The notes beneath the pieces are model-generated. The model saw nothing but the letters and a program-made list of their open reading frames with translations. It made no database searches and was not told the DNA's origin. Below are positions 1-6,538 of a DNA stretch of 7,232 bases, one piece after another. Made by a program: the position numbers and the translations under genes. Origin of the DNA: Anaerolineae bacterium. GTDB taxonomy: Bacteria > Chloroflexota > Anaerolineae > 4572-78 > NAK82. Location: assembly GCA_030598425.1 (NCBI GenBank), contig JAUVPY010000118.1, positions 1 to 7,232 on the forward strand, written 5' to 3'. Every line of letters begins with the position of its first letter. Position 1 is the stretch's first letter.

Positions 1-334
1 AAGCGACCTTTCTCAGGCGAGCAATCCGCGAATTTGTGGAATGATTGAGACAAGTGTTGCCTTTGGGCGAGAAAAAGGCATAGAAGTAAATCAGAATATG
101 ATCCTCTAATTCGTATAGGTAACGCGGATCCATTTCGTATCCACTAAGGATCGTGAATTAAGTAATTCCCCTGTTTGATGGCTTACATGTAGCCTTAGAA
201 ATGTGGAAGTTATTTTATCCTTAGTCCTAAGCTATCCCCGGATTTCCAGATAGCGTAAAACTCTTCATTGTGCGCAAACGGTCAAACTCAATCGACTGCT
301 TGTCGTTCAGCACACTTTACCCAGGAGCGATCCA
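1..334. other. AT-rich gene-poor region upstream of rho
   Basis: This stretch is visibly richer in A and T than the rest of the window and holds no convincing complete gene. The first 109 bases are open in plus frame 2 (2-109, stop TAA), with a peptide ending NQNMIL. Frame 3 is open to a TGA at 42-44. Either could be the tail of a gene cut by the window edge, but I recognise neither. From about 110 to 320 I see short inverted repeats: GAATTA/TAATTC at 155-168, CTTAG/CTAAG at 220-231, and GCTATC/GATAGC at 231-254 with a 12-base loop. I found no good -35/-10 pair at normal spacing, though TATGAT occurs at 97-102 without a partner. The rho promoter is probably here, but I cannot place it. Confidence 0.5.
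323..327 (+). promoter_or_regulatory. Ribosome binding site of rho (decides a GTG start)
   Basis: AGGAG lies 7 bases before the GTG at 335. No ATG nearby in this frame has a comparable signal, so this site supports GTG as the rho start codon. Confidence 0.8.
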
Positions 335-1585
335 GTGAATATCGCCGAACTTGAACCAAAGACCCTCGAAGAATTGCGAGACATGGCCCGCGATAAAGAC
401 ATCTCGGGCTACAGCCGTCTGAAGAAAGACGACCTCATTCTGCGCCTCCTCCAGGCCCAAGCCGAAGAACAGGGATTCAACTTCCGTGGCGGAGCCCTGG
501 AGATCATTCAGGATGGCATCGGCTTCCTGAGATCTGATCACCTGTTGCCCGGGCCAGAGGACGTATATGTATCGCAATCGCAGATCCGGCGTTTTGGGCT
601 GCGAACCGGCGACATGGTGATAGGCCAGGTGCGTCCTCCCAAAGAAACCGAGAAGTATTTTGGGCTCTTGCGCGTAGAAGCAGTCAACGGGCTGGACCCG
701 GAAACGGCTAAGAAGCGACCAGATTTCGAACGTCTCACCCCTATCTTTCCCGAGGAACAGCTTGTGCTTGAGACTGAGCGACGCCCCCTATCCACCCGGC
801 TGATCGACATGATGACCCCTATTGGTCGTGGTCAGCGTGGTCTTATTGTCTCACCCCCGAAGGCGGGCAAGACCACCGTCCTCAAGCAAATTGCCAACGG
901 CATTACGGCCAATTACCGTGACATTCACCTGATGGTTGCCCTCATTGGGGAGCGCCCAGAGGAAGTAACCGACATGGACCGCTCGGTAGCTGCCGAAGTG
1001 ATCAGTTCTACCTTCGATGAACCCGTCCAAGATCACGCCCGGGTCGCCGAGATGGCCCTGGCGCGCGCCAAGCGACTGGTGGAAGGTGGGCGAGACGTGG
1101 TGATCCTTATGGACTCCATCACCCGTTTGACGCGTGCTTATAACTTGGTGGTTCCACCCAGCGGGCGGACTCTCTCCGGCGGTATTGATCCGGCTGCCCT
1201 TTATCCACCCAAACGCTTCTTTGGCGCAGCTCGTAACATCGAAGAGGGAGGTAGTCTGACCATCATCGCCACCTGCATGATAGACACCGGCAGCCGTATG
1301 GATGACGTCATCTATGAAGAGTTCAAAGGCACCGGCAATATGGAGCTTCACCTCAACCGTAAGCTGGCCGAACGCCGGCTCTTCCCCGCCTTCGATATCG
1401 AGCGCTCCGGCACGCGGCGTGAAGAGCTACTCTTGGATAAAGACGTACTGTCCCAGGTATGGACCTTGCGCCATATGATCCACGCTGTAGGAGGCGGCGC
1501 GGAAGCGCTGGAGGGCATCCTAGAACGCCTGCCCAGGTCAGCGAATAATGAAGAGTTTCTGACCAACCTACATAAGCAGGTCTGA
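335..1585 (+). CDS. rho: Transcription termination factor Rho
   Basis: Rho is a homohexameric RNA-dependent ATPase that loads on untranslated transcripts in the cytoplasm, translocates 5' to 3' and releases RNA polymerase. The 416 residues are close to the roughly 420 of E. coli Rho, and no large insertion is seen. A helical Rho N-terminal domain (about 4-42) is followed by a cold-shock-like RNA-binding domain (about 50-120, including GIGFLRS). The RecA-type ATPase core has Walker A PPKAGKT (174-180), the GERPEE segment (205-210) with a candidate catalytic Glu at 206, and Walker B ending in Asp260 (VVILMD). The Q-loop region is [10 protein letters not shown] (280-289), the R-loop region KGTGN (331-335), and the arginine-finger region RSGTRREEL (357-365). 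All key motifs are present, so it should be active. The start is GTG with AGGAG 7 bases upstream. No intrinsic terminator follows; the next gene's promoter begins about 20 bases after the stop. Confidence 0.97.
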   Translation: MNIAELEPKTLEELRDMARDKDISGYSRLKKDDLILRLLQAQAEEQGFNFRGGALEIIQDGIGFLRSDHLLPGPEDVYVSQSQIRRFGLRTGDMVIGQVRPPKETEKYFGLLRVEAVNGLDPETAKKRPDFERLTPIFPEEQLVLETERRPLSTRLIDMMTPIGRGQRGLIVSPPKAGKTTVLKQIANGITANYRDIHLMVALIGERPEEVTDMDRSVAAEVISSTFDEPVQDHARVAEMALARAKRLVEGGRDVVILMDSITRLTRAYNLVVPPSGRTLSGGIDPAALYPPKRFFGAARNIEEGGSLTIIATCMIDTGSRMDDVIYEEFKGTGNMELHLNRKLAERRLFPAFDIERSGTRREELLLDKDVLSQVWTLRHMIHAVGGGAEALEGILERLPRSANNEEFLTNLHKQV

Positions 1586-1605
1586 TCTACCTCACTCCGG
1601 GCTAT

Positions 1606-1634
1606 TTGACATCTCCCCATAGGTTGGATATGAT
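1606..1634 (+). promoter_or_regulatory. Near-consensus sigma-70-type promoter for the M23 peptidase gene
   Basis: A perfect -35 TTGACA (1606-1611) is separated by exactly 17 bases from TATGAT (1629-1634), which matches the -10 consensus at 5 of 6 positions. Transcription would start near 1641, giving a leader of about 59 bases before the ATG at 1700. The promoter begins only 20 bases after the rho stop. The peptidase gene can therefore be expressed independently, though read-through from rho is not excluded. A dyad GATAT-N7-ATATC (1627-1643) overlaps the -10 and the predicted start. Confidence 0.8.
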
Positions 1635-1643
1635 AGCCATATC

Positions 1644-1684
1644 GTCAGGAACGTACAGCGCGTATTGTCCTCGCGCTGCCTGAC
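1644..1684 (+). promoter_or_regulatory. Hairpin in the 5' leader of the M23 peptidase gene
   Basis: An inner perfect 7-bp stem, CAGCGCG (1656-1662) with CGCGCTG (1672-1678), closes a 9-base loop. An outer 6-bp stem, GTCAGG (1644-1649) with CCTGAC (1679-1684), stacks below it, with a 6-base bulge on the 5' side. With transcription starting near 1641, this structure fills most of the leader and ends 4 bases before the GGGGGAG ribosome binding site (1689-1695). No T-run follows, so it does not look like an intrinsic terminator of rho. A role in mRNA stability or translation control is inference. Confidence 0.55.
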
Positions 1685-1699
1685 TATTGGGGGAGATGC

Positions 1700-2896
1700 A
1701 TGCAGGAACGACTCGCGGAGCGACCACTCGCCCGCTCGACGTCGCGCAGGAGAGGTGAGACGGGGACCACTCTCCGGGCTGGGCAAACCATCCGCTGGAT
1801 GCGATTGTGGCTCAGCGCGCGATGGTCCGACGATCTACTGATGAATAGGACCGCCGCGCACCTGGCAGTCCTTTTTCTAGCGGCGCTCGTAATAATCTTC
1901 AGCACCACCCTACGTCTCCCTCGCTCCCTGGCCACTCCGTGGCCTATCCTGCGCCGCCCCGTCACAGAGCGTGAAGGATCCACGGTCCTCAGTCCGCAGC
2001 GCGAAGACGGAACGACGCAGGGAGGAGACTCCCTCACGCCCGCGGAGGCCCCCTCTTCCCTTCTGCCAGCCAGCTCTCTAAACAACGGCAGCCAGGTCTT
2101 GGTGCGTGCAGCCGTGCCCCACACCATCATCCCTGAACGCCCGCGCGTGGAGATTGGCCAATATGTCGTTCAGTCAGGGGACACCATCTTCGGCATTGCG
2201 GCGCAATTCGGGCTGGCTCCCGAGACAATCATGTGGGCCAACGGTCGCTTCGTAGAAGATAATCCTGACTTGCTCCGTGTCGGCCAGGAACTCGTCATTC
2301 TGCCCGTCGACGGGGTCTATCACCAGGCGGGTGGTGATGATACGCTGGAGACAATCGCCGCCGCTTTTAAGGTGGAGCCAACAACTATCATCAATTTTCC
2401 GCTCAACGAACTCGATCCCAATGACCCTGAGATAGTCTCCGGGCAGTGGCTGGTCGTGCCGGGCGGCACCAAACCTTACGTCCCTCGCACTGTGATCGCC
2501 TACAGCGGCCCCATTCCCGAAGATGCCAGCAAGGGAACTGGGATCTTTGGTTGGCCCGCGGCCGGGCAAATCACTCAAGGCTACTGGGATCGCCACCGTG
2601 CGCTCGACGTCGGGGCCTGGAACGGTGCCCCGGTAGTGACCGCTGACTCCGGCTACGTGGTCGCCACCGGCTGGGACGACTCAGGCTATGGCCGGATGGT
2701 GGTTATTGACCACGGCAATGGTTTCCAGACGGTCTACGCCCACTTGCAAGTGTACTACGTGGAAGTCGGCGACTCCGTGGCCAAAGGAGAGCAGATCGCT
2801 GAAGTAGGCAGTACTGGTAACTCCTCTGGCCCTCACCTCCACTTTGAGGTTCACCACAACAGTGTGCAGCGCAACCCCTTCGGCTTCCTCCCTTGA
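1700..2896 (+). CDS. Membrane-anchored LysM / M23 (LytM) peptidoglycan endopeptidase
   Basis: This is a predicted cell-wall hydrolase of 398 residues that would cut peptide cross-links of peptidoglycan outside the membrane. Residues 1-50 form a basic cytoplasmic stretch with 11 Arg and no Lys. One hydrophobic segment (about 51-70, AAHLAVLFLAALVIIF) acts as signal anchor, followed by a Pro/Ser/Gly-rich linker to about 150. Two LysM-like modules follow: a clear one at 153-202 (YVVQSGDTIFGIA) and a weaker one at about 206-254. The C-terminal M23 domain (about 283-398) has the zinc ligands His299 and Asp303 (HRALD) and His381, with His348 (YAHL) and His379 (HLHF) as the other active-site histidines, so it looks catalytically intact. 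The start at 1700 has GGGGGAG 4 bases upstream and a strong promoter. Met48, just before the membrane segment, has no good ribosome binding site. The 3' end abuts the convergent serA stop. Whether it is a true endopeptidase or an activator of amidases cannot be read here. Confidence 0.9.
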   Translation: MQERLAERPLARSTSRRRGETGTTLRAGQTIRWMRLWLSARWSDDLLMNRTAAHLAVLFLAALVIIFSTTLRLPRSLATPWPILRRPVTEREGSTVLSPQREDGTTQGGDSLTPAEAPSSLLPASSLNNGSQVLVRAAVPHTIIPERPRVEIGQYVVQSGDTIFGIAAQFGLAPETIMWANGRFVEDNPDLLRVGQELVILPVDGVYHQAGGDDTLETIAAAFKVEPTTIINFPLNELDPNDPEIVSGQWLVVPGGTKPYVPRTVIAYSGPIPEDASKGTGIFGWPAAGQITQGYWDRHRALDVGAWNGAPVVTADSGYVVATGWDDSGYGRMVVIDHGNGFQTVYAHLQVYYVEVGDSVAKGEQIAEVGSTGNSSGPHLHFEVHHNSVQRNPFGFLP

Positions 2897-4489
2897 TCAT
2901 AACTTCACCTGCCGCACGCGATTTACACCCTCTAGCTGAACCAATTCGGCCAGCACGTCTTGGGGAGCAGGCGAATCGAGGTTGATGAACGCCAAGGCCT
3001 CCTCACCCAGAGCGATGCGGCCCAACCGCCATTCAGCAATGTTGATGCCGCGCGCGCCAAGCAAAGTGCCCACGCGACCAATGACACCCGGAACATCAAT
3101 GCTCTCCATCACCAAAACGATCCCCTCAGGCTGTGCGTCTATGCGAAAGGTGTCAATCTGCACCACGCGCGGGAACTCGTGCCCCAGCAGCGAGCCCGAT
3201 ACCAATCGCTCACCTTCATCCCACAACACAAGACACGAGAGTAAGTTGGCATAGTTAGGCGTGGGCAATCCCCTTGTCTCCGACACGCTGATCCCCCGTT
3301 GCATAGCCAGGTGTGGGGCACTGATGTAATTGACCGGGGTATCGGTTATAGGGTCCAGCAATCCCTTGAGCAGCGCGACGGTTAACGGTTTCACGTGCGA
3401 CGAGACCTCTTCACCCTGGAACTCCACCTCGACGCGTTTGATGCGCCCCTCCGACAATTGCATTTGTAAGCTGCCCAGCTTTTCTGCCAACCGTAGATAG
3501 GGCTTCAGCACCCGGAAGACGCCTGCATCCACCACCGGCATGTTCACCGCATTTCGAAAGTCCTCACCCCTTAGTGCGGCCAGAACCTGATCCACAATTT
3601 GGGTGCCTACGTCATGCTGGGCCTCAATCGTGCTGGCAGCGATGTGAGGTGTGAGCACCACATTGGGCAGATCACGCAAAGGGCTGTCTGATGGCAAAGG
3701 TTCATCAGCAAACACATCCAGCGCAGCACCGGCGATGTGCCCCGAATGCAAAGCGTCCACTAATGCCACATCGTCTATCAGCCCGCCTCGAGCGCAATTC
3801 ACCAACCGGACGCCGGGCTTCGTGCGGGCGATGGTCATGGCGTTGATGATGCCCTGGGTTTCTGGAGTCAGAGCCGTGTGTAAGGTGATGAAATCTGATC
3901 GAGCCAACAATTCGTCCAGATCTACCAGCGTCACTTTCAGCTCGCGCGCCACGTCGTCGCTGATGTAGGGATCGAAGGCTATTATCCTCATACCGAATGC
4001 CTGGGTCCGCCGGGCGACCTGCGCGCCGATCCGTCCCAAGCCCACGATACCCAGCGTCTTGCGATATAGCTGGACTCCCGTGAATTGGCTCCGCGCCCAC
4101 TCACCACCTCGCATCGAGACATCAGCCTGGGGCACGTGCCGACAAAGAGCCAGCAGCAGGGCCACCGCGTGTTCGGCGGTGGCAACAGTGTTGGCTCCGG
4201 GCGTGTTCATCACAATCACGCCCCGCAGCGAGGCGGCATCAATGTCCACATTGTCCAGTCCCATTCCGGCTCGCCCAATCACCTTAAGTTGAGAGGCAGC
4301 CGCCAGCAAATCAGCGTCCACCTGAACGCTACTGCGGATGATGATCGCGTCATGAGATGGGACAATCTCGCGCAGTTCCGCCGGTGACGGGCGACGCACC
4401 ACCTCGAAGTCAGCATCCCCCGCAGCCTCCAGTCGCTCCAAGGCCTGAGGCGAGAGATCGTCAGTGACGAGAATATGATACACAGTCAT
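2897..4489 (-). CDS. serA: D-3-phosphoglycerate dehydrogenase, long form with ACT domain
   Basis: SerA catalyses the first committed step of serine synthesis, the NAD-dependent oxidation of 3-phosphoglycerate to 3-phosphohydroxypyruvate. Numbering from the ATG at 4489 gives 530 residues, typical of the long form (about 525-530). The catalytic and NAD domains show the Rossmann motif GLGRIG (150-155) and Asp173 (FDPY), which fits NAD preference. The catalytic trio is Arg234 (NCARGG), Glu263 (ADEPL) and His282 (TPHIA). Residues about 320-450 match the intervening allosteric substrate-binding-type domain. About 456-530 is an ACT domain (VPGVIGRVGTLL, GINIAEWRLGR), which in this family often mediates feedback inhibition by L-serine. 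GTG (4492) and ATG (4489) are adjacent in-frame starts. GGAGG at 4494-4498 is only 1 base from the GTG and 4 from the ATG, so I prefer the ATG. It is translationally coupled to the upstream aminotransferase, whose TGA it overlaps by one base. Confidence 0.96.
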   Translation of the reverse strand: MTVYHILVTDDLSPQALERLEAAGDADFEVVRRPSPAELREIVPSHDAIIIRSSVQVDADLLAAASQLKVIGRAGMGLDNVDIDAASLRGVIVMNTPGANTVATAEHAVALLLALCRHVPQADVSMRGGEWARSQFTGVQLYRKTLGIVGLGRIGAQVARRTQAFGMRIIAFDPYISDDVARELKVTLVDLDELLARSDFITLHTALTPETQGIINAMTIARTKPGVRLVNCARGGLIDDVALVDALHSGHIAGAALDVFADEPLPSDSPLRDLPNVVLTPHIAASTIEAQHDVGTQIVDQVLAALRGEDFRNAVNMPVVDAGVFRVLKPYLRLAEKLGSLQMQLSEGRIKRVEVEFQGEEVSSHVKPLTVALLKGLLDPITDTPVNYISAPHLAMQRGISVSETRGLPTPNYANLLSCLVLWDEGERLVSGSLLGHEFPRVVQIDTFRIDAQPEGIVLVMESIDVPGVIGRVGTLLGARGINIAEWRLGRIALGEEALAFINLDSPAPQDVLAELVQLEGVNRVRQVKL

Positions 4490-5568
4490 CACTCCTCCAA
4501 GAACTCGCTTATTGTTTCGAGCAGATCTGACATTTCCCCTTCTGTCACATCCCCCATATGCGCGATGCGAAAGGTCTCCCCCTTTAGCGGGCCGTAGCCA
4601 TCCGAGATGAGCATTCCTCGCCCGCGCAAGTAGGCATTGAGCGTACCTACATCCACATCACGCGGGTTGCGGACCGCGGTGATTGTTGGCGAGCGATAAC
4701 CTGCCTCCGCATAAAAGCCAAAACCATTGGCCATCACCCAGGTATGGACCTGTCCCATCAGCCGTTGATGGCGGGCGAACCGCACCTCCCATCCCTCGGT
4801 GACGATGGCGTCGAGCTGGGCGTCGAGCGCTCGCATCAGGCTAATGGCTGGCGTGGCCGGGGTGTGGTTTTTGGAAGCGTAATTTTCGTATTCCAGGAAG
4901 TCGAAGTACCAACCCCGGTGAGGGATTGACTCAGCCCTGGCCATCGCTCGGTCACTCACGCTGCACAGCGCCAGGCCCGGTGGTAGGGCCAGCGCCTTTT
5001 GGCTGCTGGTCAGACACATATCTATACCCCACTTATCAGCCCGGACTTCGACGCCTCCCGCAGCGCTGACGGCGTCCACCAACAGCAGCACGTCCGGGTA
5101 TTGGTGTACCACCGCTGCGATCTCGGGCACCGGGTTCAGCACGCCAGTGCTCGTCTCGTTGAAGACGACGGTGATCGCGTCGTAGTCGCCCGCCTGCAGC
5201 CACTCGTCCACCTGCTCGGGTCGAATGGCTACACCCCACGAGCCTTCCAACGCGTCGGCCTGTTTGCCGTTGGCCAGCGCCACCTGATGCCAGCGCGCGC
5301 CAAAGGCCCCGTTGACCAGACACAAACAGCGGCGCGCCACGCAATTGCGCACCGCCGCTTCCTGCAATCCACTCCCGGAAGCGGTCACGATGAAGACACG
5401 CCCCTCTGTGCCAAAAAGCGGCCTTAGTTTGGGCACGATACGGGCCTGTAGCTCCGCATATTCCGGAGAGCGGTGCCCGATCATCGGGGCGGTTTGCGCA
5501 GCCAGGATTTCGGGCCGAACTTCGACCGGACCGGGGATAAAAAGCTTGACGTGTGCATCAGACGGCAT
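4489..5568 (-). CDS. Class V PLP aminotransferase (serine-pyruvate/alanine-glyoxylate type), likely acting as phosphoserine aminotransferase
   Basis: This is a fold-type I, class V aminotransferase of 359 residues, within the family's 350-400 range. Visible hallmarks are IPGPVEV near the N-terminus (11-17), GHRSPEY (31-37), and GSGLQEAA (65-72) in the cofactor phosphate-binding region. Asp165 (LVDAVSA) would contact the pyridine nitrogen. Lys191 (TSSQKAL) is the expected Schiff-base lysine, HTPATP is at 235-240, and Arg334 (TFRIAHMG) is the expected carboxylate-binding arginine. The overall pattern is that of serine-pyruvate and alanine- or serine-glyoxylate aminotransferases, not canonical SerC. 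It lies between serB and serA, and its TGA overlaps the serA start. I therefore infer that it converts phosphohydroxypyruvate plus an amino donor to phosphoserine; archaeal class V enzymes are known to do this. A glyoxylate or pyruvate transaminase role remains possible. The ATG at 5568 has GAGGAG 9 bases upstream. Confidence 0.88.
   Translation of the reverse strand: MPSDAHVKLFIPGPVEVRPEILAAQTAPMIGHRSPEYAELQARIVPKLRPLFGTEGRVFIVTASGSGLQEAAVRNCVARRCLCLVNGAFGARWHQVALANGKQADALEGSWGVAIRPEQVDEWLQAGDYDAITVVFNETSTGVLNPVPEIAAVVHQYPDVLLLVDAVSAAGGVEVRADKWGIDMCLTSSQKALALPPGLALCSVSDRAMARAESIPHRGWYFDFLEYENYASKNHTPATPAISLMRALDAQLDAIVTEGWEVRFARHQRLMGQVHTWVMANGFGFYAEAGYRSPTITAVRNPRDVDVGTLNAYLRGRGMLISDGYGPLKGETFRIAHMGDVTEGEMSDLLETISEFLEE
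4494..4498 (-). promoter_or_regulatory. Ribosome binding site of serA, inside the end of the aminotransferase gene
   Basis: GGAGG on the minus strand (4498 to 4494) sits within the last codons of the upstream gene. Its spacing is 1 base to the GTG at 4492 and 4 bases to the ATG at 4489, which favours the ATG. The arrangement fits translational coupling. Confidence 0.7.
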
Positions 5569-5669
5569 ACGGACTTTCTCCTCGCTCTAGTTCTACGTCG
5601 GCGTCCAGCGACCCGCAACCCAGCCTCGCCGCTAAGCCGCCACGGCGCTAGGACGCTACACCTAAGCCT
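5569..5669 (-). other. 101-base spacer between serB and the aminotransferase gene, with a repeat-like GC-rich core
   Basis: The middle part (about 5622-5660) is GC-rich. Read on the minus strand, it shows GCG-centred units about 9 bases apart (TAGCGTCCT, AGCGCCGTG, GCGGCTTA, GCGGCGAGG). Short complementary stretches are present (CGCCG at about 5627-5631 with CGGCG at 5643-5647), but no T-run follows, so this is not a convincing terminator. A weak promoter-like pair (TTGCGG, 17 bases, TAGAAC) is discussed under rejected items. The ribosome binding site of the aminotransferase (GAGGAG, 5578-5583) closes the spacer. Confidence 0.4.
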
Positions 5670-5684
5670 TCAGTAAGCCTTCAG
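5663..5684 (-). repeat. Perfect 11-bp tandem duplication across the serB stop codon
   Basis: TAAGCCTTCAG on the plus strand occurs twice back to back (5663-5673 and 5674-5684). The inner junction lies in the last sense codon of serB. With a single copy the gene would end in TAG after Lys-Ala. With two copies it reads Lys-Ala-Tyr and then TGA, so the duplication adds only one residue. Confidence 0.85.
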
Positions 5685-6515
5685 GATTAGTTCACGACTG
5701 GCCGAGTCGCGAAATTGGACGGCGCCCTCGCGAATGAGATTGAGGCCTTTGTCAAGTAGCGATTGAAAACCAGCCTGGGCGCAACGTTGGCAGTCAGACG
5801 GGGAGGCAGCGAGGGGAAGGACCGGAGCCAGACTGTCACACTCGAAAAAAACGTCGGCCTCAGCGGCAACTCGTTCGCGATGCACGACACCGCCAAAGCC
5901 AATCAGCAAGTCTACCGCAGATCGGGCCATCAAATCAGAAACGCCATCGCCCACTAACAACGCCTTACCGGTGCGCCCTTCCCGCAGTTCACGCACGATG
6001 TCGGCCTTGCCGTGGGTTTCCGTCAGCGGGCCAGCGTCGTGATCTAAGTAACGCTCATCCGGGTTGAAGCCCCCGCGACCCAGGTCGTAGTCCCACCAGC
6101 GGCCAGCCAGCCGGTTAAAGACTACGTCGACGGCGCGGATGTGTTCGCTCGGTACCCCCAGACCCACCCCGAAGGGGATCACTGCCAAAGCCAACCCCCC
6201 GCTGACGATGAAGACCTGCCGCCTCAAGAAGTTCAACGCCCCAAGCAATTTACGCGCATCGGGTACTATGTTAGCCCGATACAAACGCTCGATGGTCCGG
6301 ATGTCAGCGCGGGTGGGGTGCAGTAGATCCAACCGCCGGTCGTACACCGACGACAGGTGCACCTCGCCGTCCATCGCCGCAGCGGTGAGTCGTTGCACCT
6401 CATCGAACAGCCCTTTCAGCCGGGCCAACTCGTCAATCCCCTCAATGCGAGTCAGCGTGCTGTCGCAATCGAAGAAGATCAGATCGAAAGCTCGCCAGGG
6501 GCGCATGATCCCCAT
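5670..6515 (-). CDS. serB: SerB-type phosphoserine phosphatase (HAD superfamily) with a C-terminal extension
   Basis: This is a HAD-superfamily phosphatase that would remove phosphate from phosphoserine, the last step of serine synthesis. Motif I is DCDST (16-20), with Asp16 as nucleophile and Asp18 as general acid. Motif II is Ser105 (VSGG), motif III Lys170 (HGKAD), and motif IV GDGVSDL (189-195) with Asp190 and Asp194 for magnesium. Glu25 and Arg61 align by eye with Glu20 and Arg56 of the Methanocaldococcus enzyme, which bind the substrate's amino and carboxyl groups; this favours phosphoserine over other substrates. The 281 residues exceed the usual 210-230. The excess is a C-terminal tail (about 228-281) with a Cys-x-x-Cys pair at 242-245 that I do not recognise. 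Met4 (ATG at 6506) is an equally plausible start, with AAGGG 9 bases upstream; for Met1 that signal directly abuts the codon. The aminotransferase and serA follow, probably in the same operon. Confidence 0.9.
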   Translation of the reverse strand: MGIMRPWRAFDLIFFDCDSTLTRIEGIDELARLKGLFDEVQRLTAAAMDGEVHLSSVYDRRLDLLHPTRADIRTIERLYRANIVPDARKLLGALNFLRRQVFIVSGGLALAVIPFGVGLGVPSEHIRAVDVVFNRLAGRWWDYDLGRGGFNPDERYLDHDAGPLTETHGKADIVRELREGRTGKALLVGDGVSDLMARSAVDLLIGFGGVVHRERVAAEADVFFECDSLAPVLPLAASPSDCQRCAQAGFQSLLDKGLNLIREGAVQFRDSASRELILKAY

Positions 6516-6538
6516 CCCTTGGACAACGGATCGTCGGC

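Noticed and set aside
851..1351. Minus-strand open frame of 166 codons inside rho
   Set aside because: It lies wholly antisense to the conserved ATPase core of Rho and shows no family motif.
1644..1684. Hairpin after rho as an intrinsic terminator of rho
   Set aside because: The stem is followed by CTATTGGGGG and not by a T-run, and it lies downstream of a strong promoter, so it belongs to the next gene's leader.
1696..1758. 20-codon ORF starting at an ATG that overlaps the peptidase start in another frame
   Set aside because: Its ATG directly abuts the GGGGGAG motif with no spacing, while the ATG at 1700 has 4 bases and opens the real gene.
2174..2596. Minus-strand open frame of 140 codons inside the peptidase gene
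   Set aside because: It is antisense to the LysM modules, has no recognisable motif, and its length is common by chance in GC-rich DNA.
5590..5618. Promoter-like pair TTGCGG, 17 bases, TAGAAC before the aminotransferase gene (minus strand)
   Set aside because: Only 3 of 6 and 4 of 6 consensus matches in a GC-rich spacer; this is expected by chance, and the upstream serB promoter is better.
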